NCBI RefSeq assembly: GCF_900163635.1 | Contig: NZ_FUID01000023.1 | Coordinates: forward strand, 27,703 to 91,702 | Direction of reading: 5' to 3' | DNA length: 64,000 bases | From: Leucobacter sp. 7(1) | GTDB taxonomy: Bacteria; Actinomycetota; Actinomycetes; Actinomycetales; Microbacteriaceae | Shown here: positions 25,795 through 34,247 of the stretch, in pieces | Layout: the number at the start of each line of letters is the position of its first letter | Numbering within the stretch: the first letter of the stretch is position 1 | Translations under genes and position numbers: made by a program | The notes under the pieces: model-generated | What the model was told of the DNA's origin: nothing | What the model saw: only the letters and a program-made list of their open reading frames with translations | The model's database searches: none

Positions 25795-26850
25795 CTAGCC
25801 TTCGCGCGTGACGATGGATTCGGCCATGCGCTCAAGCGCGCGCTTCACCGAAGACTTCGGCAGCACATCGAGCGCGGTCACGGCCTCTGCGGCCCAGCGC
25901 CGAGCGGTTGCTTCAGTCTCCCGAGTGACCTCGTGGCCGCGCAACGCTTCAACGGCGTCGTCAAGGACGCCAGCATCGGCACCGCCCGCAATCGCGGCAA
26001 CACCCGCCTCGATCTGCGCCAACAGCTCGGCATCTTCGCCGCCGGCCGCAGCGCGCTGCTGCAGCAACAGGAGCGGCAGGGTTGCCACGCCCGCACGGAG
26101 ATCCGTGCCGGCGCGCTTGCCGGTCTGCTCCTTCTGCGGGGAGAGATCAATCACGTCGTCGATGAGCTGGAAGGCCACGCCGATCCGCTCGCCGTACTCG
26201 GTGACCGGGTCAGCGAACTCTGCCGGCCCGTCGCCGAACATCACGCCCATACGTGCGGCGGTCGCGATCAGCGCACCGGTCTTGTCCGCGAGGACCTGAA
26301 TGTAGTGCGCGATCGGCTCGTCCTCGGGCTGCGGACCGACGGTCTCGTGCAGTTGCCCAAGGCACAGCCGTTCAAAGGTCTGCGCCTGGAGCAGGATCGC
26401 TTCCTCGCCCATCCCCGACACCAGCGACGAGGCGCGGGCGAACAGCAGGTCCCCCGCGAGAATCGCGACCGAGTTGTTCCATACTGTCTGCGCAGCGGGG
26501 ACGCCCCGGCGCAGCTTCGCATCGTCCATGACGTCGTCGTGGTACAGCGAGGCGAGGTGCGTCATTTCGATCGCCTGCGCAGCTCGCCGCACAAGTTCGT
26601 TTGGTCCGGCACCCAGTTCACTCGTGAGCAGTGTCAGCATGGGCCGGATCCGCTTGCCGCCAGCACTCATGAGGTAGCGCGCCGGTGCGTCCGCAACCGG
26701 GGACGCAAACCGCAGGTGTTCAAGCAGACCTGCTTCGATGAGCTCCAGTTGCTCCTGCAGCAGCTTGGCGTGCTTGCGATCCTGCGCGCCGCGGAACAAC
26801 CGCATCGGGAGTGCCTGGGTGGCGGTGTCTTCCGCGAGAGGGCGGATCAC
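25795..26850 (-). CDS. Polyprenyl (all-trans) diphosphate synthase
   Basis: A 351-residue isoprenyl chain-elongation enzyme. The first aspartate-rich motif is LYHDDVMDDAKLRRG and the second is FQLIDDVIDLS; both bind diphosphate through magnesium. Alanine, not an aromatic residue, lies five positions before the first motif (ASLYHDD), as in enzymes making long chains. It starts inside the last codons of menG (four-base overlap), so it very probably makes the side chain (hepta- to decaprenyl) attached to menaquinone by MenA. A hepPP/HepT symbol is not assigned because chain length cannot be read from the sequence. Confidence 0.92.
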   Translation of the reverse strand: MIRPLAEDTATQALPMRLFRGAQDRKHAKLLQEQLELIEAGLLEHLRFASPVADAPARYLMSAGGKRIRPMLTLLTSELGAGPNELVRRAAQAIEMTHLASLYHDDVMDDAKLRRGVPAAQTVWNNSVAILAGDLLFARASSLVSGMGEEAILLQAQTFERLCLGQLHETVGPQPEDEPIAHYIQVLADKTGALIATAARMGVMFGDGPAEFADPVTEYGERIGVAFQLIDDVIDLSPQKEQTGKRAGTDLRAGVATLPLLLLQQRAAAGGEDAELLAQIEAGVAAIAGGADAGVLDDAVEALRGHEVTRETEATARRWAAEAVTALDVLPKSSVKRALERMAESIVTREG

Positions 26851-27854
26851 GGGGTACCTCCGGTGGCGTCGGACGAGCCGGTCTCGGTCGTCGAGGGCTG
26901 GGGCGAGGCAGCGGGTTTTTTCGCGGCCGGTTTCTTCGCAGCAGGTTTCTTCGCAGCCGGTTTCTTCGCAGCAGCGGGCTTCGACTCAGCGGGCTTCTTC
27001 GCAGCCGCGGGCTTCGACTCGGCGGCAGACTTCTTCGCCGCAGCGGGCTTTGCCGTTTCGGACTTCGCCGCCGCTTTCTTCGCCGCGGGCTTCTTCGCGG
27101 AGCCCGGGGCCTGCTTCGCGGCGGCCTGCTTCGCGGCGGGGGCCTCGCGCGGCACAAAGCCACGGTGCAGGGCCACGATCCCAAATGTCAGGTTCCGGTA
27201 CGCGACACGCTCAAAGCCAGCCTCGCGCAGCCATCCGGCGAGCTCCTCTTGCGTGGGCCATGCCTCGATCGACTCGTTGAGGTAGCGGTACGCTTCGGCA
27301 GCTTCCCTGTTGATCGCACCGGCGATCCTGGGCAGCACGTTGCGGCCGTACCACGCGTAGGGGCCGCGCACGATCGCTGCGGGCGGGGTTGAAAACTCGG
27401 CGATCACGATCCGGCCGCCGGGCTTCACGACGCGGTGCATCTCGGCGAGCGCCGCACGCGGGTCACTGATGTTGCGCAGGCCGTAGGAGATCGTCGCAGC
27501 GTCAAAGCTGTTGTCCTCGAACGGAAGCGCCATCGCGTCCGCGTGCACGAACTCGATGAGCTCATTCCCTGCGTGCCGCTTTCGGCCTTCCGCAAGCATT
27601 CCCTCCGAGAAGTCCGCGGCAACAACATGGGCGCCGTGCGCGGCGAGCGCGGCAGACGACGTCCCGGTCCCCGCAGCCAGGTCGAGAATGCGCATGCCCT
27701 TGCGGGGGGCCACGGCTTTGGTGGTGGCCACACGCCACAGCCGATCGTTGCCTACAGTCAACACATCGTTGATGAGGTCGTACCGGGGGGATACCTCATC
27801 GAACATGCTGGAAACGTCGGCGGCGTGCTTGGTCGCGGTGTCGGGTCGGATCAC
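26847..27854 (-). CDS. menG: Demethylmenaquinone methyltransferase with a Lys/Ala/Pro-rich tail
   Basis: The first 230 or so residues are a MenG/UbiE methyltransferase that performs the final SAM-dependent C-methylation of menaquinone: SAM motif ILDLAAGTGTSSAALAAHG, then VHADAMALPFEDNSFDAATI, SYGLRN and PGGRIVIAEFSTP. Mature family proteins end near NLTFGIVALHRGF. Here about 100 further residues follow, made of AAKKPAAKKPAAKK-type repeats ending in PSTTETGSSDATGGTP, like a histone H1 tail. Start GTG 27854 fits the family N terminus (SSMFDEVSPRYDLIND) and follows TACCAT by six bases, as in other leaderless genes here. Its stop overlaps the polyprenyl synthase start. The total is 335 residues. 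Confidence 0.9.
   Translation of the reverse strand: MIRPDTATKHAADVSSMFDEVSPRYDLINDVLTVGNDRLWRVATTKAVAPRKGMRILDLAAGTGTSSAALAAHGAHVVAADFSEGMLAEGRKRHAGNELIEFVHADAMALPFEDNSFDAATISYGLRNISDPRAALAEMHRVVKPGGRIVIAEFSTPPAAIVRGPYAWYGRNVLPRIAGAINREAAEAYRYLNESIEAWPTQEELAGWLREAGFERVAYRNLTFGIVALHRGFVPREAPAAKQAAAKQAPGSAKKPAAKKAAAKSETAKPAAAKKSAAESKPAAAKKPAESKPAAAKKPAAKKPAAKKPAAKKPAASPQPSTTETGSSDATGGTP
26910..27135 (-). repeat. Degenerate in-frame tandem repeats coding the Lys/Ala/Pro tail
   Basis: Units of about 15 bases resembling GGTTTCTTCGCAGCC on the plus strand recur through this stretch, most regularly near 26930-26975. They code KKPAA-type pentapeptides on the minus strand and are a candidate site for length variation between strains. 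Confidence 0.75.
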
Positions 27855-27860
27855 CCCCCT

Positions 27861-27866
27861 ATGGTA
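27861..27866 (-). promoter_or_regulatory. -10 box TACCAT of leaderless menG
   Basis: On the minus strand TACCAT is followed after six bases by GTG 27854. Confidence 0.5.
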
Positions 27867-27962
27867 GCCCGTCTCCCCTGTGCGCTGAGCGGATATAGCG
27901 TGCGGCTTGCCCGGATTCTCCCCGGGCACTCAGGCGGACAGGCCCAGGTCAGCACGGAGGAG

Positions 27963-27968
27963 TAGATT
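27963..27968 (+). promoter_or_regulatory. -10 box TAGATT of leaderless menF
   Basis: TAGATT ends six bases before GTG 27975. GGAGGAG immediately precedes the box and would lie outside the transcript. Confidence 0.55.
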
Positions 27969-27974
27969 GGTGGG

Positions 27975-29288
27975 GTGACGAGTGAATCCGCCGTACCCCG
28001 CTTACGTGCGGTCACGCGACCCCTCTCCGGTGCACCGGATCTGCTGTCTCTGGCGGATCCCGCGTCACCGCTCATCTGGCTGCGCGGAGACCGTGGATGT
28101 GTCGGGATTGGCGAAGCGCTCCGTGTGACCTTCCGCGGACCGCAGCGTTTTCGCGATGCCGCAGCCACTTGGCGCAGGATCGCCGAGCTTGCCACAATCG
28201 ATGATCCTGTGGCGTTGCCCGGGTCTGGCCTGGTTGCACTCGGGACATTCGCGTTCGATGACGCGAGCGCCGCGGAAAGCGTGTTGATCGTTCCACAGCT
28301 CCTGGTGGCGCGCCATCGCGACCGGTGGTGGATCACCCGGGTCACCAGGCAGGCCGACGAAGACGCAGAAATCGCGAATCAGGATCCCGCCCTCCCCCTC
28401 CCCACTCCCAGTGGGGTGTGGTCCGGCGTGACCTTCGCGCCGCGCACAAACCTCGCGGATACGGAACCAGACCCCGTCGATGCCTACCTCGCGGGCGTCA
28501 GCGAGTCGGTGCGCCGGATCGCGCGCGGCGAAGTCGAGAAGATCGTGCTAGCACGGCAGATCCAGGGCCACCTCCCTGCCGGATCCGACCTCCGTGTTCC
28601 GCTCGCCCGACTTGCCGAGCGCTACCTGGATTGCTGGACGTTCGCGGTCGACGGCATTGTCGGCGCGAGTCCTGAAACGTTGATCCGGTCCACAGCGGGT
28701 GCGGTGTCGGCGCGGGTCCTCGCGGGTACGCGCGCACGGCACGCGGAATCCCCGGAACGCGATGCACAGGCGCGAGACGAGCTTCTGACGAGCGATAAAG
28801 AACAGCACGAGCACGTGTTTGCGGTGCAGAGCGTGGTCACCGCCCTGGCCCCCCACGTCAGCGAGATGCGGACCAGCGAAGAGCCGTTCCCGCTCCAACT
28901 GCCAAACGTGTGGCACCTCGCTACCGACCTTGGAGCGTCCCTGCGAGAGCGTAGTTCCGCGATCGAGCTTGTCGGCGCACTGCACCCGACCGCTGCAATC
29001 GCCGGCACCCCGACCGCCGACGCGGTCGCCGCAATCGCCGAGCTCGAACCCTTCGATCGCGGCCGCTACTCGGGTGCCGTCGGTTGGATCGACGCCGCCG
29101 GAGACGGCGAGTGGGTCATTGCGCTGCGCTGCGCGCAAGTCGATCCCGCAGCCGAAGCTGATCCCGCAAGACCGCGCCGTGTCACCGCGAGTGCGGGTGG
29201 CGGGATCGTCGCGGGCTCCGACCCGGGGCACGAATTTGGCGAGACCGTGTCGAAGTTCCGACCTATCACCGAGGCCTTCGCAGAGTAG
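27975..29288 (+). CDS. menF: Isochorismate synthase
   Basis: A 437-residue chorismate-binding enzyme that isomerises chorismate to isochorismate, the first step of menaquinone synthesis. Active-site blocks are VEKIVLARQIQG, GASPETLIR, LAGTRARHAES, LHPTAAIAGTPTADAV, PFDRGRYSGAVGWID and ASAGGGIVAGSDPGHEF. No lyase-type partner is nearby, which favours isochorismate synthase over anthranilate or salicylate enzymes; menD lies 3.1 kb away. It is divergent from menG, each with a leaderless promoter. An entC-like siderophore role is less likely given this context. Confidence 0.9.
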   Translation: MTSESAVPRLRAVTRPLSGAPDLLSLADPASPLIWLRGDRGCVGIGEALRVTFRGPQRFRDAAATWRRIAELATIDDPVALPGSGLVALGTFAFDDASAAESVLIVPQLLVARHRDRWWITRVTRQADEDAEIANQDPALPLPTPSGVWSGVTFAPRTNLADTEPDPVDAYLAGVSESVRRIARGEVEKIVLARQIQGHLPAGSDLRVPLARLAERYLDCWTFAVDGIVGASPETLIRSTAGAVSARVLAGTRARHAESPERDAQARDELLTSDKEQHEHVFAVQSVVTALAPHVSEMRTSEEPFPLQLPNVWHLATDLGASLRERSSAIELVGALHPTAAIAGTPTADAVAAIAELEPFDRGRYSGAVGWIDAAGDGEWVIALRCAQVDPAAEADPARPRRVTASAGGGIVAGSDPGHEFGETVSKFRPITEAFAE

Positions 29289-29349
29289 CCTGCGTGCGCC
29301 ATCGAGCGATCCCTGCGCAGCAGTCGCCTCGTCTCCCGGGAATGACTGT

Positions 29350-29398
29350 AGCCCCGGCGATGTGCTCAATCTTTCAGAGCAGGGATCGTTCCGGGGCT
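29350..29398 (+). terminator. Nested hairpin after menF
   Basis: AGCCCCGG (29350-29357) pairs with CCGGGGCT (29391-29398), enclosing TGCTC/GAGCA (29363-29367 with 29377-29381), and TTTC follows. It probably ends the menF transcript just before the promoter of the next gene. Confidence 0.6.
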
Positions 29399-29403
29399 TT
29401 CAC

Positions 29404-29409
29404 TATGAT
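29404..29409 (+). promoter_or_regulatory. Possible -10 box TATGAT of the Abi-type gene
   Basis: TATGAT lies 28 bases before the start codon and directly after the menF terminator hairpin, leaving room for a short leader with a strong ribosome site. Confidence 0.45.
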
Positions 29410-29437
29410 TCTATCGGGGACCAAAGGAGGTGTCCAG

Positions 29438-30076
29438 ATGTCATACATGCCAGAAGAACAACTACTGGAACAGTGGGTCAGCCCTGAACGCCTCACCCGC
29501 TATCGTGCAGCTCGCGAGGATACCGTCGAGCTCTACATCTGGAATGCGAAGGTCTCAGCGCACCTCCTAGAGTTGATTGCGCATGGGGAAGTGCTCCTCA
29601 GGAACGCGATCCACGCCAAACTCGCCCCGCACCATGCGGATGGCAAATGGTACCGGGACACCGCGCACTACCGCTTCGCGTCTCAGGCGGAAAGAGAGAT
29701 CCAGACCGCAGTGGTGCGTGCCACGCGCGGCGGGAAGCCTGAGACCGCCGGCAAGGTCGTCGCTGAACTGACTTTCGGTTTCTGGCGCTATGCCCTCAGC
29801 GCACGGTACAAGACCACAGTGTGGCCCCGCGTCAAGACCGCGTTCCTGGGCGTACCCGCCCATCTTCGCACACGTGAAGACATCGAAAGGATCGTCGTTC
29901 GGCTCCATGACCTCCGCAACCGCGTCGCACATCACGAGCCAGTATTTCACCAGTCAATGCATCAACACTTTGCAGATATTGTGTCCCTCGCTACGTACAT
30001 TGACGACCGCGCGGGCCGCATGATTGCGGATCAAATCGCCTCGCTCAACCTCGTCGCGAAACGACCGGCGATCTGA
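29438..30076 (+). CDS. Abi-like (AbiD/AbiF, Abi_2-type) HEPN protein, putative phage defence
   Basis: A 212-residue protein resembling the Abi_2 family of abortive-infection proteins. Hallmarks are an N-terminal YIWNAKVSAHLLELIAHGEV, LLRNAI segment, a central LTFGFWRYALSARY and the C-terminal motif LRNRVAHHEPVFH, in which R-N-R-V-A-H fits the RX4-6H catalytic motif of HEPN ribonucleases. Such proteins are thought to cut RNA after phage infection and stop growth. The start at ATG 29438 is set by AAAGGAGGTG seven bases upstream, close to a full anti-16S match and unlike its neighbours. No antitoxin gene is adjacent; it stands alone between menF and the PPK2 gene, which suggests acquisition. Confidence 0.8.
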   Translation: MSYMPEEQLLEQWVSPERLTRYRAAREDTVELYIWNAKVSAHLLELIAHGEVLLRNAIHAKLAPHHADGKWYRDTAHYRFASQAEREIQTAVVRATRGGKPETAGKVVAELTFGFWRYALSARYKTTVWPRVKTAFLGVPAHLRTREDIERIVVRLHDLRNRVAHHEPVFHQSMHQHFADIVSLATYIDDRAGRMIADQIASLNLVAKRPAI

Positions 30077-30127
30077 GCGTGCGGTGATCCTGCCAACAGG
30101 TGGGTGCTTCTGTGCCCGGCGGCCCCG

Positions 30128-31000
30128 CTAGTTGGGCCAGCGCAGCCCGGCCGTCTCAGCAAGCCGCACCTTCTCCGCCTCCACGTCAAAGTCAACCTCC
30201 GGCCATTTGGGCTGCAGCGCCTGGAGCTCCGAGATTACGATGCGCTGCACTGCTGCGCGGGCGTACCACTTGGCATTCGCGGGCACCACATACCAGGGGG
30301 CGTGCGGGGCGTCGGATCGGTCGATCGCGATCTGGAACGACTCCATATAGTCGGCCCAGAACACGCGCTCATCGACGTCTCCCGTGTTGTACTTCCAGTG
30401 CTTCTCCGGCTCGTCAAGGCGCGATCGCAGACGCTCCGCCTGCTCCTCGGGTGAGATGTGGAGCATGATCTTCACGATCCGCACCCCGGCTGTGGCAATC
30501 CGCTGTTCGAACTCGGTGATGGCCCCGTAGCGCCGCTCGATCTCTTCAGGAGGCGCGAAACCGCGCACCCGTTGGATCAGCACGTCCTCGTAGTGTGAGC
30601 GGTCAAACACCCCGATCACACCAGGGCCTGGGACGCGCGGTTCAACGCGCCAGAGGAAGTCATGGGCGCGCTCCTCCTCCGTCGGCGATTTGAAGGCGGT
30701 GAGGGCGAGGCCGTAGGGCTCGACCTGCGCAAACACGTGGTTCACGATGCCACCTTTTCCCGCTGCATCCATCGCTTGGAGCACAACAAGCAGGCGCTCA
30801 GGTGCACCGGTGCGGCTCTGCGCAAACAGCTTTTCCTGCAGGCCGCGCAGCTCCTGCGCGGAGCGGGCCAGTTCTGCTTGCCCACCCTTTTTGTCCGATG
30901 CCGTGCCCGGCGTCGAGTTCGGGTCCACCGCCCGCAGCTCGAAGCCGTCACGCACTCGGAGGAGCCCGGTCACATCATCGGTCCAGAACTGTTGCGCCAT
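30128..31000 (-). CDS. Polyphosphate kinase 2 family protein
   Basis: A 290-residue PPK2 enzyme transferring phosphate between polyphosphate and a nucleotide. Walker A is VLQAMDAAGKGG, followed by VNHVFAQVEPYG, Walker B/lid VIGVFDRSHYEDVLIQRVRG and the lid helix arginines in PEEQAERLRSRLDEPEKHWK. One PPK2 domain is present. Start ATG 31000 has GGGAGA upstream; the frame runs further to 31786 only as an antisense shadow of the hydrolase gene. Whether it prefers ADP, AMP or GDP cannot be decided here. It stands apart from menaquinone functions. Confidence 0.9.
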   Translation of the reverse strand: MAQQFWTDDVTGLLRVRDGFELRAVDPNSTPGTASDKKGGQAELARSAQELRGLQEKLFAQSRTGAPERLLVVLQAMDAAGKGGIVNHVFAQVEPYGLALTAFKSPTEEERAHDFLWRVEPRVPGPGVIGVFDRSHYEDVLIQRVRGFAPPEEIERRYGAITEFEQRIATAGVRIVKIMLHISPEEQAERLRSRLDEPEKHWKYNTGDVDERVFWADYMESFQIAIDRSDAPHAPWYVVPANAKWYARAAVQRIVISELQALQPKWPEVDFDVEAEKVRLAETAGLRWPN

Positions 31001-31090
31001 TGTCGTCTCCCGGGGTGCGAGCGGGCAGAATCCCCGCTGATCGTGGAATCCACTGTATGGCCTGCGCAGTGAAGACTGCCAGCAAACGAG

Positions 31091-31096
31091 TACGCT
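31091..31096 (+). promoter_or_regulatory. -10 box TACGCT of a leaderless hydrolase gene
   Basis: TACGCT ends six bases before GTG 31103. Confidence 0.55.
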
Positions 31097-31102
31097 AAAC
31101 GG

Positions 31103-31858
31103 GTGTACCCAGCTCACTCTCCGGTGCGCGGCGCGCGGGCCCTCGCGCTCTCCGCAACCGCCGCGATCGCCCGCAACGCGCGGCTTGACCGCCTGTACGC
31201 ACGCGCGAACCGCCCGCTCATGGAGCTCGCAGAAATGCAGCCCGTGACCGCGGCGTGGTGGCGCGAGCGCCGCAAGGTGCAGGGAGACTTTTGGTACCTG
31301 GCGCTCGGCGATTCGACCGCGCAGGGCATCGGCGCGTCCACCCCCGGCCGCAGCTATGTAGGTCAGCTCGCAGACCGCATCGAAGCTGAACTGGGTGAAC
31401 CGATCGCCGTCACGAATCTGGGCGTGTCTGGTGCCCCGACCCGCCTGTGCGTGCGGGATCAGCTGCCGCGAGCGGCGAAGCTCTTGGCACGGCGGGATCC
31501 GGCGCTCGTCACGCTCGCAATCGGCGCGAATGACATCGCTGAGTGGGACGCTCGCGCCTTCCACACCAACATCGCTACGATCTTCGACGCCCTCCCCGCC
31601 CACACGATCGTGGGGGAAGTCCCGTGCTTCCATCTGCCGTGGAACGACCGGAAGGTGCGCGAGGCGAACCGTATTCTCCACACGATCGCGGAGGACCGTG
31701 GCCTCACCGTCGTGCCCGTGTACGAGGCGACCCGGCGACGCGGGATCCGCGGCATCCTCACCGAGTTCGCGCCTGACGCGTTCCACCCCACCGACCGCGG
31801 CTACGAGGTCTGGGCGGACACGTTCTGGCCCGCCGTCCGGGCCCAGATCCGACGCTGA
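31103..31858 (+). CDS. SGNH/GDSL-family hydrolase
   Basis: A 251-residue esterase-type hydrolase. Blocks of the SGNH fold are present: block I ALGDSTAQGIGA with the nucleophile serine, block II glycine in VTNLGVSGAP, block III asparagine in AIGANDIAEWD, and block V DAFHPTDRGY with catalytic Asp and His. No signal peptide is obvious, although a helical basic N terminus (RALALSATAAIARNARLDRL) could associate with the membrane. Substrates of this family range from lipids to acetylated sugars. GTG 31103 is supported by the leaderless promoter. A long-armed hairpin follows. Confidence 0.88.
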   Translation: MYPAHSPVRGARALALSATAAIARNARLDRLYARANRPLMELAEMQPVTAAWWRERRKVQGDFWYLALGDSTAQGIGASTPGRSYVGQLADRIEAELGEPIAVTNLGVSGAPTRLCVRDQLPRAAKLLARRDPALVTLAIGANDIAEWDARAFHTNIATIFDALPAHTIVGEVPCFHLPWNDRKVREANRILHTIAEDRGLTVVPVYEATRRRGIRGILTEFAPDAFHPTDRGYEVWADTFWPAVRAQIRR

Positions 31859-31895
31859 CGCGGGGCAGCCGCGCTCCCGGGGACGCCCGCGCCCG

Positions 31896-31953
31896 TCGAT
31901 GGGTGAGTTTCTGGGGCTTGGCGCCCGGGAAGCCCCGGAAACTCACCCATCGA
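31896..31953. terminator. Long-armed hairpin with TCGATGGGTGAGTT arm end
   Basis: Arms of 24 bases (31896-31919 and 31930-31953) with one G-T wobble and a 10-base loop, between convergent genes. Its outer 14 bases are identical to those of the hairpin at 41191-41252. Confidence 0.8.
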
Positions 31954-31986
31954 TGTCGTTCGGGGATAGCAGGAGAGCCGGGCCGG

Positions 31987-32331
31987 CTAGCGGGAGCGGT
32001 TGAACTCCACCGCGGCGCGAATCAAGTCTGAGAACGCCGTTGCGTCGAGCACATCGGCCTCACGCAGATCTACGGCGCGACGCGTGCCTGCATCCAGGCT
32101 CGCGTTGAACACCCCGGCAGGATCCGGCAAGGATGCGCCGCGCGCAAAGGTCACTTTCACCTTGTCCTTATACGTTTCGACCGTACACACGAGGCCATCA
32201 AGCGTGAAGGTGGGCACGCCCGCCGGGTTTGTCGGCTTCACCCACTTGATCTCTTCGGCGATGCCGGGCGCGGCCGCCACGATCAGGCCCCGGATCATGT
32301 TCACGCGCTCGGCACGCCAGTTCTCGTTCAT
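31987..32331 (-). CDS. DUF1801 domain protein
   Basis: A 114-residue cytosolic protein of the DUF1801 (YdhG-like) family. Typical features are an N-terminal helix RVNMIRGLIVAAAPGIAEEI, the segment KWVKPTNPAGVPTFTLDG and a terminal helix region DLREADVLDATAFSDLIRAA. The biochemical role is unknown. The start at ATG 32331 follows TAGGAT by six bases, so it is leaderless. It converges with the GDSL hydrolase gene and follows menD by 65 bases, so it could also be read through from menD. Confidence 0.85.
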   Translation of the reverse strand: MNENWRAERVNMIRGLIVAAAPGIAEEIKWVKPTNPAGVPTFTLDGLVCTVETYKDKVKVTFARGASLPDPAGVFNASLDAGTRRAVDLREADVLDATAFSDLIRAAVEFNRSR

Positions 32332-32337
32332 GGCGCG

Positions 32338-32343
32338 ATCCTA
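32338..32343 (-). promoter_or_regulatory. -10 box TAGGAT of the leaderless DUF1801 gene
   Basis: On the minus strand TAGGAT is followed after six bases by ATG 32331. Confidence 0.55.
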
Positions 32344-32396
32344 CTCCCGCGGGGAACGCCACGGGAGACCCTGGCCGGGCAAGAGATCAGCGCACG

Positions 32397-34247
32397 CTAG
32401 GCGTCCCGGGCGAGCGGTGCTTCCACGAGGCACGGCCCTGTCACGAGCTCGGTGAGGAACCGCTCAAGTTCGCTGCGCGTTTCGACCCGGCGATACTCCC
32501 AGCCGTAGGCGGCAGCGAGCGCCGCCAGGTCCGCACGGTGAGGCGTGAACATCACGCGGTCGAAGGCGGTGCGATCCGCGCTGCCCGCAACTTCGAGCCC
32601 GTCGAAGATCGTTCCGCCGCCGTCGTTACCGACGAAGAGCTGGATCCGCAGCGGAGCTTCCCCCTCGGGCAGCAGGAGCGATCCGGCGTCATGGAGCAGC
32701 GCGAGATCGCCCAACACCACACGGGTCGCGCCCGCCGAGCGCGCCGGGTCCTCGGCCGACTGACTGGCCGCGGCGACGCCGAGCGAAGTCGCGACAGTGC
32801 CGTCGATCCCGGCGAGCCCACGGTTCGCGTGCACCGTGAGTTTGCGCCCGGGCGCGAGCGAGTCGAGCACCCGCACCAGGCGCGAGGCCGCCAGCACAAT
32901 CCGGTCGTGCGGCCACGTGGCACGCCACACGGACTCGGTCAGCAGGGCACGCGTGACGGGCTCGCGCATTGTCGCGACCTCGGATCGCGCGTATGCGTTG
33001 CGCTCTTTGTAGCCGCTCGCGGTCGCCGCGGCGAAGTCCGGCTCGTGCACGGTGGTGCGGGCGCGCTGCAGCTCACGATCCGGCAGCACCCACAGGCCGA
33101 GCCAGCGATGCAGGGTGCGGGGGGTGTAGTCCTCTGCGACGCGCGCGGCACGGACAATCCGGGCGCGACCCCCCGGGTTGACGTGTGCGACGCGGGGCCC
33201 GGAGTGCGGGTCAACCACGATCACCTCGACGTCATCACGCAGCATCAGCGCCGTCGCCTGACGCGTGAGCGTGGGGTGCCCAAACACGATCACGCGCTCG
33301 GTCAAACCCCCGACTTCGGGATCCGCAAGCAGCGTCGCGTAGCCGACAATGGCTTCGCGGCCATAGCGGGATCCGCTGACAACTTCTGCGAGCAGGGGGG
33401 CGCCCGCGGCGTGCGCGAAGGCTTCGGCCTCAGATCCCGCGTCTGCCCCGGCGAGCACCACACTCAGCGCGTCTCCCGCATGCACGTAGCTCTCCGCGTC
33501 TGCGAATCCTGTGTGACTCAGCCACCCGCGATCGGTAACGCGCGTGTGCGGGCTCGCGATCCCGGGCGTATCAGCGGCACGCAGCTCTTCGGCCTCCGCG
33601 CGGGCGGCAGCAAAACCCTGCGCGATCATCGCGTCAAATCCCGCTGTGCCGGAGAGCGGCTCCCGGAAGGACAGGTTGAGGTGCACCGGGCCAGCCGGGT
33701 CCCCGCCGATGAATCCTGTGGCGGCGGAGAGCGCACGCTGGGCAAGCACGCCCGGGTCACGGGATCCATCGCGGATCAGGTCCCCGTCCGGGCCAAACTC
33801 GGGAGCAGCCACGTCGACGGTCAAGCGGGCCGCAGGGCCGAACATCCCAGGCTGCGTGGTGGTCTGGTTGCTGCGGATTCCACGGAGTTCTTCGGGACGG
33901 TCCGCGGTGAGCAGCAGCATCGGCACGCGCGCCTCATGGGCTTCGAGCACTGCCGGAAGCAGGTTTGCCACGGCGCCACCGCTTGTCACGATCACGGGGG
34001 CTGGGATCCCGGTCTCTCGTGCGATGCCGAGTGCGAAAAACGCGGCGCTCCGCTCGTCCACGCGCACGTGGAGCCGAATCGCCTCGGCCTGCTCCGCAGC
34101 CGCCGCGGCCAGCGCAAGTGCCTGGGACCGCGACCCGGGGCACACAACCACGTCGCACACGCCATGCCGGATCAGTTCCCCCAGAAGCTCGACCGCGAAG
34201 ATCGATGCGGGAGCGGGAAGGGGGGCCTGAGGTGCGGCCCCGCTCAC
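32397..34247 (-). CDS. menD: SEPHCHC synthase
   Basis: A 616-residue thiamine-diphosphate enzyme that joins 2-oxoglutarate-derived succinic semialdehyde to isochorismate in menaquinone synthesis. The N-terminal domain shows CPGSRSQALALAAA, the cofactor glutamate region VRVDERSAAFFALGIARETG and VTSGGAVANLLPAVLEA; the C-terminal ThDP motif is GDLALLHDAGSLLL followed by VGNDGGGTIF. It starts inside the stop of the small membrane protein gene upstream (ATGA overlap), which implies coupling. It has the normal length for actinobacterial MenD and is intact. Confidence 0.95.
   Translation of the reverse strand: MSGAAPQAPLPAPASIFAVELLGELIRHGVCDVVVCPGSRSQALALAAAAAEQAEAIRLHVRVDERSAAFFALGIARETGIPAPVIVTSGGAVANLLPAVLEAHEARVPMLLLTADRPEELRGIRSNQTTTQPGMFGPAARLTVDVAAPEFGPDGDLIRDGSRDPGVLAQRALSAATGFIGGDPAGPVHLNLSFREPLSGTAGFDAMIAQGFAAARAEAEELRAADTPGIASPHTRVTDRGWLSHTGFADAESYVHAGDALSVVLAGADAGSEAEAFAHAAGAPLLAEVVSGSRYGREAIVGYATLLADPEVGGLTERVIVFGHPTLTRQATALMLRDDVEVIVVDPHSGPRVAHVNPGGRARIVRAARVAEDYTPRTLHRWLGLWVLPDRELQRARTTVHEPDFAAATASGYKERNAYARSEVATMREPVTRALLTESVWRATWPHDRIVLAASRLVRVLDSLAPGRKLTVHANRGLAGIDGTVATSLGVAAASQSAEDPARSAGATRVVLGDLALLHDAGSLLLPEGEAPLRIQLFVGNDGGGTIFDGLEVAGSADRTAFDRVMFTPHRADLAALAAAYGWEYRRVETRSELERFLTELVTGPCLVEAPLARDA

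Noticed and set aside
26910..27135. Lys/Ala/Pro region considered as a separate histone-like gene
   Set aside because: It is in frame and continuous with MenG, with no internal start or ribosome site.
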